Source: Vermamoeba vermiformis (Eukaryota > Tubulinea > Echinamoebida). Taken from it: a DNA stretch of 64,000 nucleotides. The stretch covers positions 19,668-83,667 of the forward strand of contig JBEWZL010000265.1 in the NCBI GenBank assembly GCA_045837725.1, read 5' to 3'. Positions within the stretch are counted from its first letter, which is position 1; the number at the start of each line of letters is the position of its first letter. The notes under the pieces are model-generated. The model saw only the letters and a program-made list of their open reading frames with translations. It did no database searches and was not told the origin of the DNA. Positions 12,185 to 23,876 of this stretch are shown in pieces. The position numbers and the translations under genes are program-made.

Positions 12185-14467
12185 ATGCTCGGTAGTTTGA
12201 TTTTAATAGCAATCGTGTTATATATCGCCCGATGGATTCAATTATCGAGGCATATTCCGACCGTGCCTGGCGAATTGAACCCACCATTCATCGGCATGTT
12301 TAGATCTTTCAGTTTCTTAACAAATCCGCCCAAATTTACAGCAGAACAAATTCAAAAGTATGGAAGAATATTCAAGATTAATAGCATCATCAATTTCATG
12401 GTCATGGCGACCGAACCAAATGCCATCTCTCAAATATTTAAGGTAAGTCGAAAATTCATCAATAATATTCGTCTATATTATTTTCATATACGACTCGTTA
12501 ATATTATTTTCGTAGAATCAATTTTAATTCCTATTTTTCAGATTGATAACAAGTCAGTCGTTATCGCGTGGCCTGACAACATTACCACTTTGCTTGGACC
12601 GAAGAGCATAGGCGTATTATCGAAAGATATTCATGCTCGTAAGAGAAAGCTGCTTAGTCAAGCCTTCACACCGAGGTAAGACGCAAGATCCCGCATCTTG
12701 TAAATTTCCTTTTTTAGTTAAATTTTTGTTGTATTTCATTGCTGAGCCATATTTGCTCGTGATAATAATATTCAATTCTCTAATATTACTAAAATATTTT
12801 AATATAGCGCTATGGAATCTTATTGCCCTAGAGTTTTTTCAATCATGAATTCATTTATCGACAACTGGATTCGACAAGGAGAAGTCCCGAATATGTTCGA
12901 ACAAGTCAAGCTATTGACATTCGATATGGCCATTCAATTACTACTCGGAGTTAATGTATCAGACGACACTAAACAAAAGATCTGCAACGGTAAGAAATAC
13001 GCAGCAGGATCCACCTTAATTCTCGAGCATTATTCCACTTAGACTAATGCAGCAATTAATATTAACCTTTGTTTTTATTTAATCGCAATATTAACCTCCT
13101 ACTTACTCTATAGAATTTATCGAATGGCTGAAAGGTTTTCGCGTAATCATTATGAAGCCTTATCCAGGCACTCAAATGGCCAAATCAATGAAAGCCAGAG
13201 AACGAATTCAAGAGGTACGTTAATATATACTTATTATTCTATACATATATTATTTGTACGAACAAGTTCGAACCAAAAACAAAAAAAAAAATTCGGATCT
13301 TTTAAGTAGCGGTCAAATTTTCAGACTTACTATAATTATGGTTATAAATATGTATATATGCCGTGGTTCTATGAACTGATGGACCGTTGTATTTATTAGG
13401 AAGCAGAGAAGATTATTCTCAAGTATCAGAAAGAACAACCAGAAATTAAATCTACTCTCGGCATATTAATGGACTCGACTGACGATGAGGGCAATAAATT
13501 GACGATGGATGAATTGAAAGATCAAATACTCATCATTTTATTTGCTGGTACGTCAGATCCAAAAAAATCAAATTTTTTATCTTACATTCTCTCGAATATT
13601 TGATCGCAATCGAATTATATACGAACATAATTATAATATATTATTATTATTATATGAATTTAAATATCTAAATAAGGCTTTGAAGTACTAATTTGAGTTA
13701 TTTGTTTGTCAGGCCACGATACGACTAGCGCATCCATTGGTTGGATCATGTTAACGTTGCATGAATTCCCAGAAATTAGAAAGAAATTAGAAGACGAGCT
13801 AGAAGCGACATTGAAGCAAAAATCTATCGAACAGATAACTGCTGCGGATCTAAAGTCGCTGAACTATCTCAATGCGTTCTTCAAAGAGATTATGCGCCGT
13901 TATTCGCCGATATCATTTGGATTTAGAAAGGCCGTAGAACCAGTGCAATTAAACGTAAGAAATAGCTCTTTTTCTAGAAATATATCGAATACTGAGTACT
14001 TATTCCTTTTTAGGAAACAATGGAGATTCCAGTCGGAGCAGGATTAACGTACAATATTCTCGGAGTGCATAGAGACGATAAGATCTATCCTGATGCGATG
14101 AAGTTTTCGCCAGAACGATTTTTAGATCCGAACAACAGTCCTTCTGCCAGCGAGTGGATCCCGTTTGGCGGTGGTCCTCATATCTGCTTAGGTGCGAAAA
14201 TAACATTATTATACTTTAATTTAACATATAATTACCTGTTGTTGCTTCTTAACTCTATCGCCTAAATTTTTCAGTGCTACATCCGCTGAGTATTTCGATT
14301 TTAATTAATTAATTTTAATAGGCATGGAGCTCGCCAAGCTCGAGTTAAAAGCATTTACTACGGCTATGCTGAAGAGACGAGTCTATATTGAGCCAGGTCA
14401 AGTCGATATTTCGCTTTCACCTATTTACCGACCTCAAGCTTTCACTGCTAAAGTCTCTGTTAAATAA
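12185..14467 (+). CDS. Cytochrome P450 monooxygenase
   Basis: A heme-thiolate monooxygenase of about 460 residues in at least eight exons. The N-terminus is a membrane anchor (MLGSLILIAIVLYIARW) followed by a proline-containing hinge. The I-helix oxygen-binding motif AGHDTTSAS spans an intron and ends near 13,730. The K-helix ExxR is EIMRR near 13,890, PERF is near 14,115, and the heme-Cys loop is FGGGPHICLG, ending near 14,190 and continuing in the last exon. All catalytic signatures are present, so the enzyme should be active at the ER membrane. The spacing and the GWIMLTLHEFPE region recall the CYP26/CYP120/CYP51-type clan, but the substrate cannot be inferred. The start at 12,185 is chosen because it begins the membrane anchor. 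Confidence 0.93.
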
Positions 14468-14656
14468 TTCATTAAAATTAATTAATTCGCTCTTGATTGG
14501 CTGCAATCTACCTTTATAGGAATCTTAAACTCAATGCGAGTTCAAAATTGGATCCGGTACGTTACAAAAACATTTTTAAAACGATAGTTGTTAATCTAAT
14601 TTATTATTATTCGCCAGAAATATTATTTAGCTATATACATCAACGATAAGCATGGC

Positions 14657-15772
14657 TTAACAGAACAATGATTCATCACGCGTTAATTTACAGAGTTCCA
14701 ATGACGAGATCCACAAGTCACGTGCTTTGTCCTCATCGTAAGACTCGTCGGATGATTTGATTTGTTTCTGACCTTCAAAATATTTGCCAGTCATGCCGTC
14801 GTATTTATCAGCAATCGCGATTGAGCCCAAATTTTCTCCGGATGTGCTCGTTGAGTTGGTGTTGGGAATCAAGTACCGCAGGACAGGGAACAGTGCGGAT
14901 CCAAGATATTTCCATATTTGGCGAAAAATGAAGTTATGGTCACGTGCCAAGCCTGTGCCAGGCATGAGACCTGGATCAAAAGCATTGACAGCCACGTGAC
15001 TGATTCCTAATAAGGCAAGTTGTCTATTCATCTCATAGGCGCACAAAACATTGCAAAGCTTGGAAGTGGTGTACCTAACACGACCGTCATACGGCTCTAC
15101 ACTCGCTGGCTCTGGAAACCAAACGGATCAGGAACTGAACTTTTTTTATATTAATAATTAGTGGCTTACTTGGATAAGCAAAGTCTTTGGCAGAAGTATA
15201 TTTAGGATAAGGCATGCCGGTCTTTTGTTTCGAATCGTGCGTGCCACTCGCGACGAAAACTACGCGCAATGGAGTTTTATCCAGCACTCGTTTCTGAAAG
15301 TTTTGGTAAGTAATGATATTGCAATGCTAATTATAGACTATTATAGTACCTTTAGTAATAGATTGGTCAATAGGAAGTGTCCCAAGTGATTGACGCCGAA
15401 TGTTGTTTCAAATCCATCTTCCGTCGAAGTCGGGTTGATAACTTGAAGACCTGCATTGCATATGAGTGCCTTCAATACTGGCAAACTCTTGTCGTTGTTG
15501 AATTCTTCGCTGAATTGACGAATAGACTTCATTGAACCAAGATCCAGCAATCGAACAAAGATCTGTTTCATGACGTCAGAAATTTAGCCAAGTAATTATT
15601 AATATTCTACCTTATTGTTTCTTGTTTCCGATTTAATCCTTTGCGCAGCCTCTTCACCTCGTTCGAGACTTCTACAAGCAAGAACGACAGTCCAGTCTAA
15701 ATTCTTCGCGATCCACTTCGCTGTTTCAAAACCGAGACCCAAGTTTCCACCTGTGATAATAGCAGTCGACAT
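14657..15772 (-). CDS. Short-chain dehydrogenase/reductase (retinol dehydrogenase / POR-like)
   Basis: An NAD(P)H-dependent SDR in five exons. The Rossmann glycine motif TGGNLGLG lies at the very start (15,750), the NAG motif in ICNAGLQV near 15,455, NHLGHFLLTN near 15,385, and the catalytic Tyr/Lys as YTTSKLCNVL near 15,060. The C-terminal part resembles the protochlorophyllide reductase/retinol dehydrogenase branch (DPGLMPGTGL). The chosen ATG at 15,772 gives MSTAIITGG, the expected domain start. However, open frames continue upstream to about 16,140 on this strand with plausible splice sites, so extra 5' exons (for example a membrane anchor) are possible. The substrate is unknown. Confidence 0.88.
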
Positions 15773-16184
15773 TGGTATGTATCTTTCGTTTGTGTTGATC
15801 GAATGAAATGCTTAACATAGAAAATATCCTTAAATATTACCTCTTCTCGGCCAAAAGGAGACGGAGAAACGGATAATAACGGAGTGGCAATTTGACCGAA
15901 GTCCGGCCAAAATTGCAACCTGTTCGATCTAACAGAATAGCCTTATTAGGCAAATAGAATCTTTTCAAGAATAGTCTGTTTACTGGATGAATGAGAACAA
16001 TCCGAATCAATGACGTGCCATCAGCAAGTACGTAATAAGCTTTATTATGATTACATATCCCAACGAAGTATACAATAGGTCAATTTAAGAGTTACCCAAT
16101 GCCACCAATCATACAATCGTCGACCTGCTTGATCTTCATTTTTGGCAATTCAATTATGTTATCCTTGCCAATACTGAATCAACA
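15773..16184. other. Divergent intergenic region, possible 5' exons of the SDR gene
   Basis: This stretch lies between the divergent SDR and secreted-protein genes. On the minus strand 15,835-16,045 has long open reading in more than one frame, with a donor-like GTAATATT at its end and an acceptor-like CTGTTAG at about 15,930, so an upstream exon is possible. I could not resolve one consistent join. Confidence 0.35.
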
Positions 16185-17023
16185 ATGCGCGCGATTGTCT
16201 CGTTAATATTTTTCTTACTTTTCCTGACAACCGCTCAATGCGGCGTCAACTTTATTCGAACAACGTTCGCGGATGCTCAGTGCACCGAGCCGATCGGTTA
16301 TGTTTACACCTATAACGTAAGTAGATAGTTTGAATATTATTCAAAGTAATATTTATTAGAGCCCATCTTGCGTCGAAGTAACTTGCACTCAATGGGGAAG
16401 CACATCTCAATACTGGACCATAAAATGCGACTTGCCGCTTCCAGTCAATGAAACATGGAATACCGCCGTTATTACTTCAACGCAGGATTGCAATTCTCCT
16501 TCAACAGTTTATTCGGGTAAGAAGATACCGAGCAGATTCGTTAAACTGAAACAAAATCTTCTTAAATTTTAAATATTAATGGAAATCGTCGATAGGCCCA
16601 CCTGGAACCTGCTTCATATATCAAGATGCATCATCTCTTAGTGCGCTGATCCTCAGTGAATGCAGTGGTGGTCAAATGTCAGTTGATTATTACACTTATT
16701 CCGACGGATGTGGCGTTTCTTCCGGCTCAACTAACTTGACTACAATATGCTCTAATCTAAACTTGATATATGGTCAAGCTATATGCGCTGGCGCCTATCC
16801 TGCTCCTCCCTCTGCTACTCCAATCGCGACTCCCGTTGCCGAAACTCCAGTTGAACCCGTTAGCAATACACCCGTTAGCACTCCAGTTAGTAATGCTCCT
16901 GTCAGCGCTCCCGTAAGCAATACTCCTCCTGTATCCTCGCCAGTAGCAAAGAAAAGTGATGCCAGAAATAACTGCGTTGGATTTGCTATTATGACTGGGT
17001 TTGTTTCCATTGCGTGGTTTTAA
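16185..17023 (+). CDS. Secreted, probably GPI-anchored, Thr/Pro/Val-rich surface protein
   Basis: The start gives a clear signal peptide (MRAIVSLIFFLLFLTTAQCG). Two introns (about 16,316-16,358 and 16,516-16,595) separate a small cysteine-containing ectodomain with several N-glycosylation sequons (NET, NLT). The C-terminal third is a Pro/Val/Ser/Thr spacer with repeated TPV/SNxPVS units (16,800-16,950). It ends in a short polar stretch and a hydrophobic tail (GFAIMTGFVSIAWF), the usual GPI-attachment layout. No enzymatic domain is recognised; such stalked proteins are common on amoebozoan cell surfaces. Confidence 0.78.
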
Positions 17024-17258
17024 CAATCATGTCTAGCGCTATTGTCCTATTATCATTACATAAAGCGTTCGATCAATGCTACTATTTTTACGCAAATCTT
17101 GCTATTTTTAGCTTTGATTCTACGGCATCGGAATCTGTTCCGAATGTTCTGCGCGCACCGAAAAAAACAGTAAAGACTGCAAAGAATGTTTTTCTCTGTG
17201 TATCCAAACCGCCTGGCAATTACGTTCACTGAAAAAGCGAAATTTGGCAATTTTATTT

Positions 17259-19044
17259 TTAACCACTAATAGGCGGGAAAGTGTTCTTCAAACTGACGAC
17301 TAAATAGCTGTGTGCATGTGCGAGGTAGCCCTTGATCATGCCCTGGTAGATCAGATTCGCTGTGATGCACTCCAACTCGTCCACATCCATTTCAACACCG
17401 AGGTTATTCAGCATTGTCGTAGTCATCTTCAGCGAGATTTTATCGGCTTTGCCTTGCAACAAAAATCTGAAAGACAAGTATTGTTAATATTAAATAGCCT
17501 AATTAGGAATAAATGACTTGCATTCTCTTGAATAAATTACGATAGGCGATCAATCGCAGTTTTTCAACGACTAAAAACACGCCCTTTGTGCGCAAGAAAT
17601 CGGCTTGTTCTTCAATGGCCTCTTCGAACAATTTGATATTGCCTAATATGGAAAGTGTTAGTACCAGCGTTTGGTTTCACAATTCCATCATTCTTACCGT
17701 AGCGAACAGCCTCGATAATTTTAGCGAATTCCAGCAACTTGTATTTCTTGAGCAATGACATTTTAGGCACTCGGCCCATGTGTAATCGAACGGGAATAAG
17801 ATAGATCAAGATCAATCTGTTAATTAAAATCGTTAGATTATTGGTGATAATTGGATGAATAATTAATTTTCTTGCCGTTTGTTTTTGAGGCTCGTTCTAT
17901 TGCACCGACGGAAGGCTAATGACAAGCACTCGGCTGCCTAAACAAAAATTAATATGTTTATTCATAAATGAGAGCCTCAGTACCTTCTTATAGGATCCGT
18001 TGAACACATCCAACTTTCCAACGTAAAATTTGTACGTGACCAACTGTGAGACAGGAAACTCGGTCAGAGCGGGAAAACCAGGACTCTCGACGGAGCGAAT
18101 CAAATTCTTGCAAAGATTGACCGTGTTCAACTAAGCCATCCGCGTTAGTACCGTTGAATAGATCTCGCTTGATGGTACGTACCTGGAAGTAAATTTTGAA
18201 AATATTGTTGACTACATATAGAGTACCCCACTGCTTAGAAGTATTGTCGGATGAGCGGTCGCTGTGCGTAATTCTGAAAATATTCAACATGATGCGAGTG
18301 GCCTCTTCGAGCTTGCCTCCTTCTTTGCCTTTTTGTTTCAACTCGTACTCAGCCTGCAATATAATACGTAAGTATCGGGCATGATAGTAAAATTACATAA
18401 TTATGATACATCGAATCAATGGTAGTGTTAGGGAACTTACGAGATTGGCTAGTACTCGCAGATCCAAAACAATGGCATTAAGTGCGGGTAGTGCCCAGTT
18501 AGTATCATTTTGAAATGCTGATTGGAAGAAATTCGCTGCTGTCATTTGATATTTGAATGCTTCTTCGTATTGTTTGTCTTTGAAGTTTGAGTAGGCGATC
18601 AGATGCATGGGAACGACGTCTCGATATTCTGAATCAATCTTTCCATTGCAATAATTGCTAATATCGTTTATCTGATTGCATGATTCGAAAGCGGTAATTA
18701 GTCGACGAGAAATAACAAAAAAAAATATTTAAATAATTAAAATATTTCTTCAGCGATTGCAAAAAATCGGTACTCGTTGAATCTATACCACAATATGAAT
18801 ATATGGTCGAATATACATATTGGCAATTTTTTACTAATTATTAGACCAAATTAAATCGAACATGAAAATTTTAGCGCCTAATCTGTGGCTACAAGAAATT
18901 ATCGCGACTTACCCTTTTAATATCATTTTGTACTTTATCTGTTAATGTATTTTTGCCAGTTACTCTTATTAATTTGCCCAGACTATCGCCATCCTGACTC
19001 GCAATAGCTTGATTAACTTGTTTTAAATACTGAAGCAGCGCCAT
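17259..19044 (-). CDS. pcid2: PCID2/Thp1 homologue, PCI-domain subunit of TREX-2
   Basis: The joined exons read closely along human PCID2 for their whole length (about 390 residues). Landmarks are NWALPALNAIVLDLRVLAN near 18,470, the KQWGTLYVVNNIFKIYFQ segment near 18,220, NKRLILIYLIPVRLHMG near 17,800, and the C-terminal winged-helix part DVDELECITANLIYQGMIKG near 17,350, ending FPPISG. PCID2/Thp1 pairs with the GANP/Sac3 scaffold and DSS1 at the nuclear pore in mRNA export. The start at 19,044 gives MALLQYLKQVNQAI, matching the N-terminal helix of the family. The gene looks intact with about seven short introns. The neighbours have unrelated functions. Confidence 0.95.
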
Positions 19045-19168
19045 TACGTAGCGACTCGTGGATAACAATAATATTAGCTAATAATTTTGTTCGGTGTTGA
19101 ACAAACAAGAATTTTCATGACACGGAGTAAGTAATTTTGTTTATAAACAATAAAATGATTATAGTAAA

Positions 19169-21688
19169 CTAGTTTACAGCTCCAACGGACTGCATTTCTT
19201 TTTCGAGCATTCGCTTTCTAATCAAAACTCCCGCCGTAATCGCAGCTCCTGCCGCAACAACACACGCGACTATAATTACTGCTAATTGCCAGTCTAACAG
19301 TTGTCCAGTATTATCTCCTATTAAATCGGCCGTTGGGGTCTCGGTATTGCATGTTTGTTTCAACGAAAATAAAATTGAAAGCAAACCAGGACCGTTCTTC
19401 TGATCAGTTTGTACGATGGCGCATGGAACTACAAAATAATCCAATTAATACAGGAAATGGATGTGAAAACTAATTACATACATTGGCCGGGATTAGAGAT
19501 GGAAATAATTCCGAAGTCGTTTGCGGTGTCGCAGAGAGGACTGTACGTAACAACAGTTCGATTCAATACGCCATTGTTCTCCAGCTCTTCTATCTCTTCG
19601 GGAGTTAGCGTGACTACCAACGACGATTGATTTTTGATATCCACACATCCGTATACACTGATAGTAGTTCCGTTGACGACTAACAGGCCACTATCGGTCA
19701 CTTGCAAGTCTCCGTAAATGATCACTGGATTGTTAACAGTCGTGGTTGAATTGACGGTCAAGCTGCCGTTCACAACCCACACAGAGTTGCCATCAATAAC
19801 CGTGCATTCGGCAAGCTCAGCGGGCTTTGGAAACGTGCAATCTAGCGATGATATTAGTACGACTGTTAGCACGAGACAGAACGCTACGCGTGGACTTACA
19901 GCTATCACACGTGTCTCCAGAATAGCCCGCGTTACATGTGCATTCGTTCGGGCCAGTACAACTTCCACCTTGACTGTTGCACGCAGATGAGCAATAGAAC
20001 GTATCGCACAAATCGCCTTGCCAGCCTGCCAAACAATTGCATTCACCGGCGACTTGGCAAGTGCCGTATTGACATCCCTGCTTGCAAATTGCTTTTGAAA
20101 CGTTAGCAAGTCAGAGAGGCACAATTCCGAGTACTTACTCTCATTGCAATCCTTTCCAGACCACCCTGCATTGCAATTACATTCTCCGGGCAAGTTGCAC
20201 GTAGCTCCTGCCGTATTGCACGTGGGAGAACATACAGCTGGAAGAGACGTCAGTCAAGCTCGAGCTTCGAGTTCAACTTCATACCTGCATCACACAAAGA
20301 GCCTTGCCATCCTGTGTTACAATCGCAGCCTCCAGGGTTCGAACAGCCTCCATTCGTGCATCCAGTAGCGCATATCGGTACATCGCAAAGTGTGCCAGAC
20401 CAACCAGGAGAGCATACGCACTCGCCAGGGTTCGAACAGCCTCCATTCTTGCATCCAGTAGCGCATATCGGTACATCGCAAAGTGCGCCAGACCATCCAG
20501 AATTGCATATGCATTGGCCCGGGCTCGAACAGCCTCCGTTTTTGCATCCAGCAGCGCATATTGGCACAGTGCAAAGTGTGCCAGACCAGCCAGAAGAGCA
20601 TACGCAGTCACCAGGCTGCGAACAGCCTCCATTCACGCATCCGGTGGCACAAATCGCTAATGTATTCTTTTTGTTAAACACTAGTGTATTATGACTAATC
20701 TTAAAGATACGTACCTGAGCCACAATTGGCGCCTGTCCAGCCGTCAGAACAGCTGCAAAACATGCTGGTGCCAATATCGCGGCAAGCGCCTGATGAAGTG
20801 GCGCAAGCAGGTCCGCAAGAGGCTGTAAAGTATTGTTAGAAACGCTAAAGTAGGTGAAGATTGTCTCCTTCTTGCCTCCAGTGCAGGTCACGCCGATCGA
20901 ACTGCGAATTGTGGTTCCATCGGTTTCGAGTATGCTGAAAAAAAGGAATAAGTACTGTGTCATAGTTATTATGCATGCTTACCTAACATCGCGCACGAAA
21001 AACGTTCTAGGTCCGATATTTCCTGGTGCGACGATGCACGAGAAAGCCAGAACAAGTTGCCTTGCAAAGACGAATTAGCACCTCTATTATTACTCCACTA
21101 ATGGTTACTCACCTTCCCGCATATTGGTAGGGGATAGAGAATTTTCTTGTGTACCATTTCTTATACGTGTAGAAGGGAATAAGCTGAAATTCAGATCAGT
21201 TACGTATTTTTTTTGTACCAAAATATTGTAGCTTGCAAAAATGGTAATTATATTATATTATATATTGGACACTGTCTTACGGATGTTGGATCATTCGCGA
21301 GACCGTTCTGGTCTAGAACACCTGCATCTTGCAAGAAAACATAAGTACCGCCTCCACTACTATCATAGCCAATGTCAACAGTGCATTTAACATCAGTCTC
21401 CTCGTGCCACATTGAATATTGAAAATAATTGCTAGAGCCCGCAGTTGCTGAGATTGTAAATCCCTTTCTAATTGTAGAGAGCGCTTGCCCGCAATATACA
21501 GTATTAATGTCGACCTGCGTCCTTATGGGGTCACCTCCAATAATCATAGTATTTGATGGGCAACTTTGAGTCGTTGAGATTGGAGAATTGAAATAAAACG
21601 GGTCGCATCCGAATCCGCTTGCAAATCCGGTAAACAGTACTACCAAGACCGCATATAATAGTACGGTGCTGTATTGTTCTTCCTTCAT
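19169..21688 (-). CDS. Tenascin-like EGF-repeat type I membrane protein
   Basis: A signal peptide (MKEEQYSTVLLYAVLVVLF...) starts at 21,688. It is followed by a jellyroll-like extracellular region and then at least seven EGF-like modules of the CxxGCxNGGCSxPGxCxCxxGWxGxLC type (about 20,820-19,900), a further beta-helical segment with many N-glycosylation sites, a single transmembrane helix (AVIIVACVVAAGAAITAGVL) and a short basic cytoplasmic tail. This is the layout of Dictyostelium EGF/laminin-type adhesion and recognition proteins. Four modules at 20,300-20,660 are nearly identical at DNA level, pointing to recent tandem duplication. The ligand is unknown. Confidence 0.87.
20290..20660 (-). 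repeat. Tandem coding repeats of about 93 bp (EGF modules)
   Basis: Four successive copies of a roughly 93-bp unit encode EGF modules such as ICATGCKNGGCSNPGECVC. Copies differ at few bases, which indicates recent duplication or gene conversion. It is part of the EGF-repeat gene. Confidence 0.85.
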
Positions 21689-21947
21689 TGTGCGAAATGA
21701 ATGACAGACAAGTCCCGAAAATAATTTGTCCCAGTGCGGAGGGCGAGTGCGGAGAAGAGCTGGAACAATTTTCTAATTGAGTAATAGTACATTTTTTATG
21801 TGCACCACGCTACAGATGGATCTTTACCTCTATTAATGCATGACGCCAACGTAGAGGATTGAACTTCAGTCTCTGCACCTTAATCTAACGAGAACCAGAA
21901 TCCGTTGCGGCGAATGATCTCGGTCAATTTAAGGAGCGAAATGAGCT

Positions 21948-22928
21948 TCACTTCGATACCTCATACACCACTGTATAATGATACGGTGTTGGCAGGTCAG
22001 GTTGATCTACCAACTTGAATCCGGCTTGTTTGAGCTCATCTGTAACTTGATCTGGAGACAGCTTGGTTGCCTCTGGAGGACCCACTATATCATATTATTA
22101 GTATCAATAGCAATAGGTACTATTATCGAAGGTATGTCCGCGTACTCGGCAGTTGGCCAGGCTTCCAATCGATATTCACGATTCGTCCGTTCGGTTTTAA
22201 CTTGCTTTGCAGTTTTTTAAAGTAACTGCACGTGCAAGTGTTAGTATATATTAATAGATATAAGAACGGTCCTCCTACTTGACGCGATCTTCGATGTGAT
22301 GGTACGTATTAACCAAGAAAATAAAATCCACCGGCTCGGGTATCATAGGATCGTCGGCGTGGGCCTAATACATAATATGAGAATAATAGATTAAGGTGAG
22401 ACGTGCATAATTACCAAAACAGGAATAATGTTCGCAAAATTGTTTTCAGAAACTCGTTTTTTCAAGTGCTCAGTCATCTCAGGCGTAGTGTCGCAGCTAT
22501 AACATGTTTTAGAAATGTAAGTGTCGATATTAGGTGTGGCTTACCTATACACACGGCCTTGAGGAGAAGCTCTGGCGATCTTAATCGGGAAATAACCTGA
22601 AAAAATGCAATTTAATTTCTAAAATGTAAAAATATTATCAAATTACCATACCTGTACCTCCACCGATGTCAGCGGAAATACTATCATTTTTAATTCCCAC
22701 TCTTTGTAAAACTAATTCGGGTTGTTGATACGAGTCTCGATCTGGACTGTCAAAAAACTGCGTCCACCTCTCTACGTCAGAAAAATCATGCTTGTGTCCA
22801 TGATGATGGTGTCCATGGTCATGATGCTCGTGATGATGCTCTTTGTGGTGACCGTGATGTCCGTGATCTGATCGGTGTTCCTCGTGTCCATCCTTATGCT
22901 CATGTTTGTTACTATGACCACCCTCCAT
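21948..22928 (-). CDS. Class I SAM-dependent methyltransferase with histidine-rich leader
   Basis: The ATG at 22,928 (MEGGHSN) opens a leader of about 45 residues in which roughly half are His (22,905-22,790), a likely metal-binding tail. A compact methyltransferase follows: DVERWTQFFDSPDRDSYQ, motif I ADIGGGTGYFP (split by an intron near 22,655), motif II VYSCDTTPEM, and VNTYHHIEDRVKYF. The last exon reads MGPPEATKLSPDQV and ends EVSK. Layout and motifs are those of a bacterial family of methyltransferases that often have His-rich segments before the same FDDPxRDxWQ-type block, so old transfer from bacteria is plausible. An upstream in-frame Met at 23,024 exists, but the His-leader Met is preferred. 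The substrate is unknown; a metal or metalloid link is inference. Confidence 0.82.
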
Positions 22929-23135
22929 GGTATTGATATTGCGACGCGCTTTTATTGACTGCGCGAAAAAATACTCTCGCCAAATCCTGGCCAGCACGTG
23001 ACGGCGACTTATTCCCGCCCACACAAAAATTTGACCGTTATTTATGGATTTAAATTTTCTCGCTGCCAGCCATTTACTATTATTTTATTCCGAAGCACAA
23101 CACCAAACCGATTAATATTGTATCGAGTGTTAACA
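22929..23135. promoter_or_regulatory. Shared promoter region of divergent methyltransferase and small CDK-site protein genes
   Basis: Only about 207 bp separate the two divergent start codons, so both promoters must lie here or overlap the 5' ends. A TTATTTTATTCC stretch near 23,080 is the most TATA-like element. No defined factor site is recognised. Confidence 0.4.
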
Positions 23136-23585
23136 ATGGGCAACCTCACCGCAGCTCCAAAGACAGTCACTCTCTCGACCGAGAACAAATCTGCTCAACA
23201 AGTCGATGTTGAAAACATGCCCATCAATTCTCAGGCACCAAACACGCCCGTAGCAACAGGCAAAATTCTTCTGGTAGACCCTCGATCTCCTAGCGCAAAG
23301 AGAACGCCCTTGAGCGAACGTGAAGCACGAGAACGAAATACTCCCTCATCGCAGAAGAAAGGACGACGCAATTCAGCTCAAGTCCCTCGCAAATTGCAAT
23401 TCACTAATGGTACTCCTACTCGTCCTCGCTACGCATCGATGAGCGGCGTTCCTGCTTCAGCTGATCCTGAAAACTACGCGATCTACTACGACAGCCCTCA
23501 AAAGAGCTTAGGCAAGGGAGACTTCGGTACTGCTGATTATATGATCGAAACTCACTCGAGCACGAAAATGCTTGCTCAAATCTAA
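23136..23585 (+). CDS. Small intrinsically disordered CDK-substrate-like protein (CDCA3-like motif)
   Basis: A single-exon gene of 149 codons. It starts MGNLTAAP, a possible N-myristoylation site. It is rich in Ser/Thr-Pro sites (NTPVA, DPRSPSAKRTP, NTPSS, GTPTRP, DSPQK) and Lys/Arg. The block DPRSPSA-KRTPL resembles the conserved DPRSPxxxIxRTP motif of animal CDCA3/Tome-1, which also begins Met-Gly. That points to a cell-cycle phosphoprotein, but the match is one short motif in a disordered protein. No folded domain is visible. It shares a promoter region with the methyltransferase on the other strand. Confidence 0.7.
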   Translation: MGNLTAAPKTVTLSTENKSAQQVDVENMPINSQAPNTPVATGKILLVDPRSPSAKRTPLSEREARERNTPSSQKKGRRNSAQVPRKLQFTNGTPTRPRYASMSGVPASADPENYAIYYDSPQKSLGKGDFGTADYMIETHSSTKMLAQI

Positions 23586-23876
23586 GGTAATTGGCATTAG
23601 ATTTGGCCAGTTTGGATTAAATTACGAACTAGCCGTTAGCCGTCAATTACCCGAATAATTTTGAAAATCCCTTTGTAATATAGAACGGTAATTGACTCGC
23701 GTATTTAAGTAACGCGAGCCAATTGCTAATGTTAATAAATTCCAATTATCCAAATGACTACGTCTAATTTTTGTTCTTGATCTTATCAAAATCTTTTTGG
23801 GTTTATTTACACTACTTACATTTATTGTGCCACGTTTACTATGGCACTATCATAGAGAGTATCGACGTGTGATGCT

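Noticed and set aside
12054-12287. Minus-strand frame overlapping the P450 start
   Set aside because: It is antisense to the membrane-anchor exon of the P450 and has no recognisable features.
15697-15918. Minus-strand frame MQFWPDFGQIATPL as SDR N-terminus
   Set aside because: No AG acceptor links it in frame to the SDR start, and neighbouring frames are equally open.
20279-20694. Several overlapping antisense and sense frames over the EGF repeats
   Set aside because: They are shadows of the tandem EGF modules, all multiples of the same repeat unit.
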